In this document: positions 15,837 to 24,186 of the stretch, piece by piece
Layout of the letters: each line of letters begins with the position of its first letter
How positions within the stretch are numbered: the stretch's first letter is position 1
Notes under the pieces: generated by a model
Told to the model about the DNA's origin: nothing
The model's input: only the letters and a program-made list of their open reading frames with translations
Database searches by the model: none
Position numbers and translations under genes: made by a program
Origin: Lawsonibacter asaccharolyticus
GTDB taxonomy: Bacteria > Bacillota > Clostridia > Oscillospirales > Oscillospiraceae
Assembly: GCA_003112755.1 (NCBI GenBank)
Contig: BFBT01000001.1
Coordinates: 248,001-312,000 of the forward strand
Direction: 5' to 3'
Length of the DNA: 64,000 nucleotides

Positions 15837-16649
15837 TCAAACACTCTCTTCCCATCCGTATATCAATTGTTCTTGATCTAGAATCTGCTCGTAGGCTTTC
15901 GCAAATAGGAAATCCATATTGGCATAAATAGACCGCATGGTCTCTTTATACAGCTTCCGCAGACACCTGGGATTTCCTTTTCCTTCTGGTATTTTAGCCT
16001 CCAGACACATTCTTCGGATACTGTCGGAGATCTGTGTCCTCCGCATCGGTTTTTTCTGTCTGGTCAGGAACAGGGGGCCTGTTGTGATCCCGCTCCGCTT
16101 TGCATAGGACAAGAGCTCCTGACACAGGCACTTTGGGAGACGGATGATCTCTCTCCCGCCGCCTCTGTTTATCACCAGTTTTCCCTCTTCTGCGGCCTCC
16201 ACTGTCAGCTTGGATGCCTGCTGCACCGGAAGATCAACATTAGCAAATACCTTTATCAAAAAATAGACCCGCTCGTTCTTCAACGCCTTTGCCGTCTGCA
16301 GCATACGCAAATATTCGTTGCGCGTCAGCTCCGGCAGCACCTCGTCCGCATCCACCATCAGGGTCTTGATCTGAAATTCCCTGTGCCCCAGGAAATCCGC
16401 CAGGGTATTTCCCACAGAGAGGAATCGGTTTACCGTGCGGACCGCATACGATTCCTTTTGAAGGTTCTCGCTCCATTGCCTCAGTGTATCCCGGTCCATC
16501 ACTTTCTCTTCCGGCAGCCACTGATACAGCATCTCCACAGCCTGTCTGTAGCTTTTAATGGAGCCCTGATCCATTCCCTTATTTTTCATGTATGCCTCGA
16601 AGCTGTCAATGAGCTCTGGTGTCAGTTTGACTGCATCATTTTGCGGCAT
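15837..16649 (-). CDS. Tyrosine-recombinase homologue lacking catalytic residues
   Basis: The 270-residue protein has a SAM-like core-binding domain (SFEAYMKNKGMDQGSIKSYRQAVEML, about residues 15-45) and a recombinase catalytic-domain fold. Key residues are missing. The first Arg region reads NVDLPVQQAS instead of GIRISEL. The HxxR motif reads RCLRKLY, so its His is replaced. The LGH and nucleophilic Tyr region is not recognisable. I placed the start at the ATG at 16647-16649, which overlaps an upstream TGA as TGATG and has GGAAGG 7 nt before it. It may be an inactive partner or regulator of an active recombinase, possibly the one at 59065. Function is unproven. Confidence 0.6.
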   Translation of the reverse strand: MPQNDAVKLTPELIDSFEAYMKNKGMDQGSIKSYRQAVEMLYQWLPEEKVMDRDTLRQWSENLQKESYAVRTVNRFLSVGNTLADFLGHREFQIKTLMVDADEVLPELTRNEYLRMLQTAKALKNERVYFLIKVFANVDLPVQQASKLTVEAAEEGKLVINRGGGREIIRLPKCLCQELLSYAKRSGITTGPLFLTRQKKPMRRTQISDSIRRMCLEAKIPEGKGNPRCLRKLYKETMRSIYANMDFLFAKAYEQILDQEQLIYGWEESV

Positions 16650-16950
16650 CAAAGTGCCTTCCGCCATATTCCCCGGATATTGTATCTGATGATCCATATC
16701 GTCCCACCCAGTTTTTCCTCTTTTATAAATGCCTGTCCGACAGCCTGCACTTTCTTCTGCCGAAAAATAATTTCCCAGGCAGTCTGAACATCGACCGCCT
16801 TGAACAGTGCCCGCCGTCCCCTGCGTCAGTGCCAAAACTGACCAGCATCTTTTCTATCACGCTGTCCATGCATCGAAATTCTTCGCGATCAAATTTTACT
16901 GATGTTCTGCGGACCCACTGCGGAAAAAGGGCATCAGCCCAACGCATCAC
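16649..16950 (-). pseudogene. Small gene with an apparent frameshift, unknown product
   Basis: A good ribosome site (AGGAG, 7 nt) precedes ATGATG at 16950, and the frame MMRWADALFPQWVRR... runs well to about 16815. From there the -1 frame (LFKAVDVQTAWEIIFRQKK...) looks protein-like and ends in a TGA that overlaps the next gene as TGATG. One missing base in a G-rich stretch (about 16810-16830) would join them into about 100 residues. It is either a broken gene or a sequencing error. I do not recognise the family. Confidence 0.45.
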
Positions 16951-16997
16951 TTTTCTCCTGAACTTCTATCCCGCTTTCAGGCAGTCCTTCCGCCCCC

Positions 16998-17759
16998 TTA
17001 TGTCAGCGCTGAGACTGCATCCTCCCCGCGGTCAAGCCGGTACAATCCGCTCCCATCCTCTGATACCAGGTAGGTATCCAGGATCTGGTGATCCTCTCTT
17101 CCGTAAGCATTGATGCAGTAGCAGGGCATCCCGTCCACCATCACGATCCCCTCCTCCGGGAACAACAGATAGGAACTCATATCACTGCCGCTCAGTCCCA
17201 GCCTCTCCGGAGGCATCTCTTCCAGAAAGTGCACCGCCTCCTCAACTGTAAGGGACTCTGCCTCCTCTTCCGCCCCTTCCAGCAGAACAGGCGTGATAGA
17301 ACAGGACTGTGTCTGCCATCTGATCTCCAGGGCAAAGATTCCGTCCCCTTCTGCACACTTTGTTCCTACCGTCACCTCCCCCCTCTCCGCCTGAAAGTCA
17401 GGCTCCTCCTTTGGGGCGTCTCTGCTGCCCAGAATGGAGCAGTCATAATTGTCCTCCAACATCTGCACATATTCTGCCGCGACCTGGTTTCCGGACTCGA
17501 GCCCAGAGTATTCATAGGTCGGCTGTCCCTGGGCCTCATCTGTGTCCTGGTCCCCGCCGGCCTGTGTATTCTCCTGCACCGAACAGGTCATTTCGCTGCC
17601 CAGGGCCACCAGCTTGGTCAACGCGGGCAGTGCATCTGATCCGATCCCATAATTGTCGGGCGGCTCGGCTCCTCCGCCGCATCCCGTCAGGGTCAGGCAC
17701 AGCGTCAGTACGCCTCCCGCCAGATTCCTCCAGCTTCCTTGTTCCATCCGATCACTCAT
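16998..17759 (-). CDS. Secreted lipoprotein, unknown function
   Basis: The 253-residue product starts with a short basic region and a hydrophobic stretch ending in LTGC (about residues 23-26), a lipobox, so it should be lipid-anchored outside the membrane. The mature part is acidic and rich in Glu and Asp. No family was recognised. The ATG at 17757-17759 overlaps the end of the FtsA-like gene by 8 nt and has GGAG 7 nt upstream, so it is probably co-expressed with that protein. Confidence 0.7.
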   Translation of the reverse strand: MSDRMEQGSWRNLAGGVLTLCLTLTGCGGGAEPPDNYGIGSDALPALTKLVALGSEMTCSVQENTQAGGDQDTDEAQGQPTYEYSGLESGNQVAAEYVQMLEDNYDCSILGSRDAPKEEPDFQAERGEVTVGTKCAEGDGIFALEIRWQTQSCSITPVLLEGAEEEAESLTVEEAVHFLEEMPPERLGLSGSDMSSYLLFPEEGIVMVDGMPCYCINAYGREDHQILDTYLVSEDGSGLYRLDRGEDAVSALT

Positions 17760-19656
17760 ATTGGATCTCCACTCTATCCCCATCATTCAGCCGCTGCTGA
17801 AAGGTGCAGTCCGCACCGTTCACTGTAAGCCGCACCGGCCGCTCTGCATGTTTGAAGTCGATTCCGGACCGCTCCAGCAGGTCCATCAAATAGTAGGGCG
17901 TACCATCCGCCTTCCCTGGAAGGGGGAGCGGTCTGCCATTAAGTTCGATCTGTATTGGCACCCCGGTCTGTATTGGCACCCCGGTCTGTATTGGCACCCC
18001 GGTCTGTATTGGCGCCCCGGTCTGTATTGGCGCCCCAGCTGCCTTCTCCTTCTCCGGCCCCTTTTCAGATACCTGCACGGTTTCCAGGCTGTCGCCCGTG
18101 CTGAGAGGAGTGTCCGGCGCCAGCAGTTTTCCCTGGCACGCCAGTCCTCCCACTCCCAGCTGTCGGCTCAGCTGACCCGCGTTCAGTTCCTGATCCTTTC
18201 CCGCCTTGGCCGGCTCGAACTGGATCACATCTCCCGCATGGACTATCTGGGAGGGCTTTGCCTCCACTCCATTGATCGCAAGCCTCGCCGGGAGGGCAGG
18301 TTCTCCATAAAATACAGTCCGTTTCCCATCCAGGTAGAGCATCAGGCTCTTTCCGCTCCGGCCCAGCAGGTCGCTGTGGGTAAAGCCATTCATCATCAGA
18401 AGCTCCAGCACTGTCACCCTCCCGCTCCGGAACAACTTTGCCGGCTTCCCGTTGAGCACGACCCGATAGCTGTCGCTGATCAGTCCCAATCCCGCTGAGA
18501 CCGCGATGCCCAAAGGTGTGGTATATTCCGGATCGTCCAGGTCCTGGATATCGGAGCAGGCGCTGTTCTGGAAGTACCGTCCGGCCACAGCTACCCGTTT
18601 TCGGTCCATCTGCAGCGCATCTGCTACCCGTCCGCTCAGTCCTGCCAGTTTGCTGCCCCCGCCAGCCAGAAACAGCGCGGAAGGCGGTCTCTCATTCAAT
18701 TCCAGGACCCGGCGGGCGATCTCATCGGCCAGCCGCTGGACCTCCGGCTCTATCATAGAAAAAATTTCCTCGTCCGAACAGCTCTGCTCCACACCTACCA
18801 CGTCTTCAAAGGAAATGGGTGCCCCCTTCCCCAGCTGCATTTTGATCCGCTCCGCAGTGTGGTAGTCCACAAGGCACGCCCGCATCAGCGCCTCTGTGAT
18901 CTCATCCCCGGCCACCGTAGCCATTGTGTAGCCCACAACGCCTCCATCCCGGCACAGAGCGATATCCGTGGTCCCGGCTCCAATATCCACCAGCGCCAGA
19001 TTCAGCAGGCGGATGTCCTCCGGGATGGCTGCGTTCAGGGCCGCAATCGGCTCCAGGGTCAGGCTCGCCACCTCAAGTCCCGCCTCCACCATCACTGCGT
19101 ACAGGCTGTCCACCACTTCGCTGGGCAGAAAGGTAGCCACCACGGCCGCCTCCAGCACCTGCCCTGTGTGTCCTTCCAAGCTGGTCATGGGGTAATGGTC
19201 AAGCCGAAGCTGTGTAACAGTGTACCCCACCAGAAACATCCTCTGCTCCTGCTCCTTATCCTGAAGGGTGCGTTCCGCCGCTGCCACCGCCTCCAGCTCC
19301 AGTTGGCTGATCCGCTCTCCCTTCACGATCTCCGGAGCGGAGAGCTCCAGACAGTACTCTCCCCGCTCCGTTCTCAGGGCTCGGCCGGCCGCAGCCACAC
19401 AAGCCCGCTCCAGCTTTCTCCCGCTCCGCTCCTCCAGGCTCTTCGTCACCTCGGAGACTACCTTTGCCACCTGCCGGATATCTTCGATCTGTCCATCCAG
19501 CATGGTACGTCTCTCATGCGGCCGCCTCTCCACTTCGAGGACCCGCATTTTATCCTGCTCCTGCCGGGCCAACAGCCCGATCACGCTTCTGGTCCCAATG
19601 TCCAGTGCATAGATCAGATCCTGTTCCTGGTCCGAGTGTCTGCTGGTCTCTTCCAT
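17752..19656 (-). CDS. FtsA/PilM-like actin-fold protein with C-terminal extension
   Basis: The 634-residue protein begins with the actin-like ATPase phosphate-1 motif YALDIGTRSVIGLL (about residues 16-29), followed by VDIGAGTTDIAL (phosphate 2, about 225) and LFLAGGGSKLAGL (adenosine motif, about 345). These are FtsA/MreB-family features, implying ATP-dependent filament formation at the membrane. The last 230 residues are not typical FtsA. They include NGKPAKLF-type small domains, a five-fold PIQTG(V/A) repeat and a final NG...GDRVEIQYE domain. It lies downstream of a chemoreceptor gene and upstream of a lipoprotein gene. A role in cell shape or an envelope machine is inference. Confidence 0.75.
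   Translation of the reverse strand: MEETSRHSDQEQDLIYALDIGTRSVIGLLARQEQDKMRVLEVERRPHERRTMLDGQIEDIRQVAKVVSEVTKSLEERSGRKLERACVAAAGRALRTERGEYCLELSAPEIVKGERISQLELEAVAAAERTLQDKEQEQRMFLVGYTVTQLRLDHYPMTSLEGHTGQVLEAAVVATFLPSEVVDSLYAVMVEAGLEVASLTLEPIAALNAAIPEDIRLLNLALVDIGAGTTDIALCRDGGVVGYTMATVAGDEITEALMRACLVDYHTAERIKMQLGKGAPISFEDVVGVEQSCSDEEIFSMIEPEVQRLADEIARRVLELNERPPSALFLAGGGSKLAGLSGRVADALQMDRKRVAVAGRYFQNSACSDIQDLDDPEYTTPLGIAVSAGLGLISDSYRVVLNGKPAKLFRSGRVTVLELLMMNGFTHSDLLGRSGKSLMLYLDGKRTVFYGEPALPARLAINGVEAKPSQIVHAGDVIQFEPAKAGKDQELNAGQLSRQLGVGGLACQGKLLAPDTPLSTGDSLETVQVSEKGPEKEKAAGAPIQTGAPIQTGVPIQTGVPIQTGVPIQIELNGRPLPLPGKADGTPYYLMDLLERSGIDFKHAERPVRLTVNGADCTFQQRLNDGDRVEIQYE
17950..18036. repeat. 18-bp tandem repeat, about five copies, in the FtsA-like gene
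   Basis: The plus-strand unit CTGTATTGGCACCCCGGT repeats without interruption, with A-to-G changes in the last two copies. It encodes the hexapeptide PIQTGV or PIQTGA on the minus strand. Copy number could change by slippage without breaking the frame, because 18 is a multiple of 3. Confidence 0.92.
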
Positions 19657-19802
19657 GGAATTACCCCCTTACGAAAGCGGGAAGGCTATCTTAAAATTTC
19701 TTTTAAGACAACCTCCCCACCCCGCCTGTTTATCTATCTGCCGAATATTCTTTTTCAGGTCCTGGCTGTGCCCCTTTTTTCTTTTCGCACAGCTCCCGGC
19801 AC

Positions 19803-21614
19803 TCAGTATTTGCTGAACCGGTTCTCTCCCTGGGACAGCTCCAGCCCACCGACCGGAATGGCGGGCTCACACTGGCCGACAGCGGGCTCCTCAGTTCTGG
19901 CACTTCCTTCCTTCAGCCGGAAGCGCTGGATCATCTGCTTCATGACGACCGCCTGGGAGGAGAGCTCCTCACTCGCGGCTGCAGACTCCTCGCTGGTGGC
20001 GGAGTTGGTCTGGACCACAGCAGAGATCTGATCCACGCCCGTGGTCAGCTGAGCGATCGACTCGGACTGGGCAATGGAATTCTCCGCCAGCTGATCCAGA
20101 TAGTCAATGGCAGTACCGGAATATTCCACAGTCTCCTCCATGCTCTTTACCACATCTTCCACCAGAGCGTTGCTCCGCTCCACATGAGCAATGGCATTTT
20201 CGATCTGCTTCTTTGTCTGCTTGGCCGCCTGGTCCGACTTGGAAGCCAGATTCCGCACCTCATCCGCCACTACGGCAAAGCCCTTTCCGGCAGAGCCGGC
20301 CCGTGCGGCTTCCACCGCCGCATTCAGCGCCAGAATATTGGTCTGGAAGGCAATGTTTTCAATGGTCTCAATGATCTTTCCAATGTCTGTCTGGCTCTTC
20401 AGCACGTCGCTCATGGCCTGGCGCATCTCCTGCATCTTCTGATTGCAGGCCTGGGTCTTTTCGCCGGACTGGTCCGCCTTTTCCTTGGCAACTCTGGCAG
20501 TCTCCGCATTCTCCTGTGCTTTCTGGTCCAGATCAGAAATGGTAGCGGAGAGCTCCTGGACTGCGCTGGCCTGCTCGGTAGCGCCCTGCGCCAGCGCCTG
20601 GGCCCCATTGGACACCTGTTCGGAACCGGCAGACACCTGCTCCGCACTGACACCGATCTGAGACAGGGTATCGCTCAGGTTTCCATTGATGACCCTGACA
20701 GACTTGAGAACGGACTGGAGTACGCCAACATACATGTCCACGTTTTTGGAATGTACGTCAAAATTCCCGTTGGCCATCTCTTCCAACAGATAGCACTCAT
20801 CCGCAATGACTTCTTTTAAAACATGCTGGCTGGTACGCAGGGCCTCACACATATCGCCCAATTCGTTCTTGCTTTTGAATGTGACCGGGATATCCATGTT
20901 GCCCTCGCTAAAGCCCACCAGGGCGTTGCGGACCTCCTCTGTGGGGCCGGTCACATTCCGGATCAGCGCAAACGCCAGGACCAGAACACCGATGGTAGCA
21001 GCCACCATAGCGGCAATAATCGCAAAGAAAGTTCCCTTCACGCTGTTCTCGATTCTGGTCCGCTCCTCGGCCATGCTCTTTTCCAAAAAAGTATCCAGTT
21101 CAGTGGCCGCATTCCCCATCTCTGTCTGAAGCGGGGTATCCTCATTGTAAATGATCTCTTTTGCCTGCTCCAGATAGAGCTCGTTCCCGGTGCTGTGATA
21201 CTGCTCGTAAAGGCCCATGATCTTTTCCGCAACCGCTCTCCACTCGCTGTTAATGCTGTCGTATTTTTCCAGCAGCGACTGGTCCTCGATCTGGCTGGGC
21301 CATGTCTCATACAGGCTTGCAGTATAGGTCTGCATCGCCTCCAGGGCGGCTTCCGCCTGCGCGATCAGGCTTTCGTTGGCACTGCTTTCGGGGACCAACA
21401 GCGCGTCACGGTAGTTCCGGCCCGCCGTAATGGCATTGACCCGCGCATTCAGGATGGCCATATTGGTCTCCACATCTTCATTCATAAGCATCTCATACTG
21501 GCCCCTTTGATTGTTCATCATCATGAGGGAGGCAATAATGAGCGCTACAGAAATCACAATAGTGATCCCATATCCCAGGATCAGACTTTTTTTGACCTTC
21601 ATATTTTTCAGCAT
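19803..21614 (-). CDS. Methyl-accepting chemotaxis protein
   Basis: The 603-residue protein has a first transmembrane helix at about residues 10-33, a periplasmic-type four-helix sensor (35-190) and a second helix at about 195-218. A HAMP domain follows, then a cytoplasmic signalling domain with the hairpin tip [23 protein letters not shown]. It should sense external ligands and control CheA. A typical ATG with AAGGAAG upstream starts it. The chemotaxis kinase itself is not in this window, so this receptor must work with genes elsewhere. Confidence 0.95.
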   Translation of the reverse strand: MLKNMKVKKSLILGYGITIVISVALIIASLMMMNNQRGQYEMLMNEDVETNMAILNARVNAITAGRNYRDALLVPESSANESLIAQAEAALEAMQTYTASLYETWPSQIEDQSLLEKYDSINSEWRAVAEKIMGLYEQYHSTGNELYLEQAKEIIYNEDTPLQTEMGNAATELDTFLEKSMAEERTRIENSVKGTFFAIIAAMVAATIGVLVLAFALIRNVTGPTEEVRNALVGFSEGNMDIPVTFKSKNELGDMCEALRTSQHVLKEVIADECYLLEEMANGNFDVHSKNVDMYVGVLQSVLKSVRVINGNLSDTLSQIGVSAEQVSAGSEQVSNGAQALAQGATEQASAVQELSATISDLDQKAQENAETARVAKEKADQSGEKTQACNQKMQEMRQAMSDVLKSQTDIGKIIETIENIAFQTNILALNAAVEAARAGSAGKGFAVVADEVRNLASKSDQAAKQTKKQIENAIAHVERSNALVEDVVKSMEETVEYSGTAIDYLDQLAENSIAQSESIAQLTTGVDQISAVVQTNSATSEESAAASEELSSQAVVMKQMIQRFRLKEGSARTEEPAVGQCEPAIPVGGLELSQGENRFSKY

Positions 21615-21684
21615 GGCAACTACTTCCTTTATCTATTATCTATTTTATATTTATCTCGATCAGTTCTGCGATACTCTGCTCTTT

Positions 21685-22389
21685 CTACATCACATCTCCA
21701 TACCTTCCATTTCTCACATCTCCAAAGATCCTCCCGTCCACCAGAGTGATCACACGCTTTCGCATGAGATTTACAAAGTTTTTGGCGTGCGTGGCCATGA
21801 TTACCGTTGTACCCAGGCGGTTAAGCTCTCCGATCAAGTGAAACAGATCCCATATAGTGTCCTCGTCCAGACTTGCGGTAAGTTCGTCCAGCACCAGCAC
21901 GGATGGGCTGTTGATGATGGCCCGGGCCAGCTCCACCCGGCGGCACTCTCCCAGTGACAGTTCCACCGGATACCGTTTCTCCACATCCTTCAGTCCGACC
22001 ATACACAGCGCCTTCCGAATGCGCTCCTCCATCGGCACCTTTCTCCGCCCCCGCCCTATCATGGATGCCATGGCCAGATTCTCTTCAATGGTCCGCTTTC
22101 TCATCAGCTGGGAGATCTGCGGCACATAGCCGATGCAGCCCGCCTTTCTGGGATGCCCGAATCTGCGCTGCTGCCCTATGGGCACATTGTCCAGATAAAC
22201 CGCTCCGGCAGTGGGAGTGATCTCCCCCGCGATCAGGTTCAGCAGAGTGCTTTTCCCTGCGCCGCTGCTGCCGGTAACAAAGACAAATTCCTGCTGTTCA
22301 ATGGTAAGGTCTATCTCTCTCACCGCGGGAACCGCTTTCTTTTCCTGCTGATAATATTTACTCACCTGTTCCAAGCGGATCTGTGGCAT
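21685..22389 (-). CDS. FtsE/LolD-like ABC transporter ATP-binding protein
   Basis: The 234-residue protein has Walker A GSSGAGKST (about residues 40-48), a Q-loop, signature LSLGECRRVELARA, Walker B VLVLDEL and the H-loop MATHAKN. The size and the short N-terminus resemble FtsE. No permease such as FtsX is adjacent; the next gene leftward is the chemoreceptor. The signature has E-C in place of the usual GQ(Q/R), which is within family variation. Partner and substrate cannot be deduced here. Confidence 0.85.
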   Translation of the reverse strand: MPQIRLEQVSKYYQQEKKAVPAVREIDLTIEQQEFVFVTGSSGAGKSTLLNLIAGEITPTAGAVYLDNVPIGQQRRFGHPRKAGCIGYVPQISQLMRKRTIEENLAMASMIGRGRRKVPMEERIRKALCMVGLKDVEKRYPVELSLGECRRVELARAIINSPSVLVLDELTASLDEDTIWDLFHLIGELNRLGTTVIMATHAKNFVNLMRKRVITLVDGRIFGDVRNGRYGDVM

Positions 22390-22417
22390 ACTACGCTCCT
22401 TTTCGCCCCTTTTTCTC

Positions 22418-22446
22418 TATACATCAGGGCCCGGATTTGCTATAAT
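22418..22446 (+). promoter_or_regulatory. SigA-type promoter for the C39-like peptidase gene
   Basis: TATAAT at 22441-22446 carries an upstream TGC extension, with a weak -35 (TATACA, 22418-22423) 17 nt before it. The ribosome site AGAGGAG follows at 22454-22460. It lies in the gap between the divergent ABC and peptidase genes. Confidence 0.6.
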
Positions 22447-22468
22447 CAAATAAAGAGGAGTGGTTTTT

Positions 22469-23308
22469 TTGTCCCGTCGATCAAAGTCTCATTTCAGGCG
22501 CAGGCTGGTCCTCTGGGGCCTGCTGGCCCTGTTGTGCATCGGTCTGACCGAGCTGGCGGTCTGCGCCTATGCCGACCCAGCCCTCTTTCAGAGGATCACA
22601 GCCCCTGCCTCCCAGCTCTTTCAAACCGTCCGCACCGCCGGTGCCGGACTTTTGGACCGGCTCACACCGGAAGAGGCCCCTGTCAGCCAGCTTGCCGGTG
22701 ATCCTGCCATTTCGGAGGCACCGCCGATGGAGGACGCCAACATTACAGAGTTCGCCGTCCGGGCCGATAGGGAGATCCTGACCGGCGGCACAGTGGCGCT
22801 GACTTATTACAATCAGGGTGAGGAGCCTTGGGCGAGCCGGCCTTTTGGACCAGATCCGATCTCCGGCTATGGGTGCGGTCCCACCGCCCTGTCTATGCTG
22901 GTCTCCTCTCTGACCGATCAGGACATCGACCCGGAGGAAATGGCAGCGTGGGCCTATGAGCACGGCTACTGTGCGCCCGGAAGCGGCTCTTATCTCTCCA
23001 TCGTAGAGGGGGTCTCCCAGGCATATGGGCTCAGTGCTGAGTCCGTCCCGGACCTCTCCCCTGGCGAACTGCGTCAGGATCTCTCCTCCGGGCACATCTT
23101 TGTAGCTCTGATGGGGAGCGGCCACTTTACCAGCTCCGGGCACTTTATTCTCCTGCGCGGGGTCACGCTGGATGGGAAAATCCTGGTGGCTGATCCAAAC
23201 AGCCGGGAGCGCAGCCTGGCCGCGTGGGACCCGGAAGTGATCCTTGCGGAGCTATCCCAAAGCCGCTCTTCCGGTGCGCCGCTCTGGCGCTTCTCCACCC
23301 TAAAATGA
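22469..23308 (+). CDS. Membrane-anchored C39-like cysteine peptidase
   Basis: The 279-residue protein has a basic N-terminus and one transmembrane helix (about residues 13-34), then an external domain. GYGCGPTALSM (Cys near residue 138), SSGHFILLRG (His) and VADPNS (Asp) form the triad of the C39/papain-like fold used for peptidoglycan or peptide cleavage. I chose the TTG at 22469-22471 because AGAGGAG ends 8 nt upstream; the GTG at 22460 lies inside that ribosome site. It is transcribed alone, divergent from the ABC ATPase. The actual substrate is not evident. Confidence 0.75.
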   Translation: MSRRSKSHFRRRLVLWGLLALLCIGLTELAVCAYADPALFQRITAPASQLFQTVRTAGAGLLDRLTPEEAPVSQLAGDPAISEAPPMEDANITEFAVRADREILTGGTVALTYYNQGEEPWASRPFGPDPISGYGCGPTALSMLVSSLTDQDIDPEEMAAWAYEHGYCAPGSGSYLSIVEGVSQAYGLSAESVPDLSPGELRQDLSSGHIFVALMGSGHFTSSGHFILLRGVTLDGKILVADPNSRERSLAAWDPEVILAELSQSRSSGAPLWRFSTLK

Positions 23309-23317
23309 CATCAAGCT

Positions 23318-23353
23318 CCCTCTGCCGGCAAGATGCCGGCAGAGGGCTTTTTT
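23318..23353 (+). terminator. Rho-independent terminator after the C39-like gene
   Basis: A 13-bp perfect stem (CCCTCTGCCGGCA and its complement) with a 3-nt loop is followed by CTTTTTT. It separates the rightward peptidase gene from the leftward flagellar cluster. Confidence 0.9.
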
Positions 23354-23373
23354 CCACCAAACAGCGGCCTGAC

Positions 23374-23766
23374 TCAGCTTTGGTAAAAAGACTCTCTCCC
23401 CGCCAGCCGCCTGCTCAGAGCCTTGTCCGCCTGAAGCGTCCGCTCTAACAGCGCGCGGTTCCGTTCCACCTGGAGGGACAGGGCCTCTCCCTCCACTCCC
23501 GCCGGCTTTTTTCCGGACAGGATCTGTCGCAGCAGATCGCCCTCTTCCTTGGGCAGTCCGCCACATTGCTTTTTCAGCAGTTCCTTCTGATCTCTAAGCT
23601 GGTTGATCTGCTCCTGACGCATGCTCAAAAACAGCCGCACCGATACCTGATCCTGGCGGTCTACCGCATCCAGCAGCTCCCGGGTGATATCCTGCACCTC
23701 GGACAGGGCCCGATACATTGCCCGTTCTGCCGCCAAGGCTGCGTCAAGCTCCTGTTTGCTCAGCAT
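23374..23766 (-). CDS. Probable flagellar chaperone (FliT/FlgN-like)
   Basis: This 130-residue protein is almost entirely helical and rich in Gln, Glu, Leu and Arg, with heptad patterns throughout, like FliT and FlgN export chaperones. No diagnostic motif is visible. The call rests on position, directly downstream of fliS and fliD, where fliT normally lies. It probably binds late flagellar substrates in the cytoplasm. It is the last gene of the fliD-fliS cluster. Confidence 0.5.
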   Translation of the reverse strand: MLSKQELDAALAAERAMYRALSEVQDITRELLDAVDRQDQVSVRLFLSMRQEQINQLRDQKELLKKQCGGLPKEEGDLLRQILSGKKPAGVEGEALSLQVERNRALLERTLQADKALSRRLAGRESFYQS

Positions 23767-23780
23767 CTTCTGTCTCTCCT

Positions 23781-24155
23781 TCAGCGGTCCGTCTGACTTT
23801 TATCCGCCTGTCGGAAGCTGTCCCTCAGCTCCGCCGCCATTCCTTTGACCCGGGAAAGCTCCTTCTGGTTCCTTCCATTTTTGACCCGGCTGAGCTCATA
23901 ACAGAAATATTCATACAGGCGGTCCAGGTTCTGGCTGATCGGATACTGGCGGTCCAGCGTGTCATCCAAGTACCGGATGATCTTTACACTTCTGTCTACT
24001 GCCGCTTCAAAAGCAGGATAATGCTCCCGCTCCAGTTCGAGCTCTGCCTGGGTCAGCCGCTTCACCAGCTCGTCAAAGAGCAGGAGCAGGAGCTCTCCCT
24101 GGGTCATGGTGCTTAACGAGTCCTCCCGGTAGCGTTGGTATCCTCTCATATCCAT
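23781..24155 (-). CDS. fliS: Flagellin export chaperone FliS
   Basis: The 124-residue protein has the FliS pattern: an N-terminal YQRYREDSLSTMTQGELLLLLFDELVKRL, then helices ending in RVKNGRNQKELSRVKGMAAELRDSF. FliS binds the C-terminus of flagellin and prevents premature polymerisation. It follows fliD by 31 bp, the standard arrangement. Flagellin genes are not in the window. Confidence 0.93.
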   Translation of the reverse strand: MDMRGYQRYREDSLSTMTQGELLLLLFDELVKRLTQAELELEREHYPAFEAAVDRSVKIIRYLDDTLDRQYPISQNLDRLYEYFCYELSRVKNGRNQKELSRVKGMAAELRDSFRQADKSQTDR

Positions 24156-24186
24156 AGGTGTTGGAATCCTTTCTCTCCTATCCGGC

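Noticed and set aside
15837..16835. A longer version of the recombinase-like protein starting near 16835
   Set aside because: The extra N-terminal residues are Cys/Gly-rich and unlike the family, and the TGATG overlap with a ribosome site supports the start at 16649.
17950..18036. Tandem repeats as a possible CRISPR array
   Set aside because: Units are contiguous without spacers and encode a regular hexapeptide inside a real gene.
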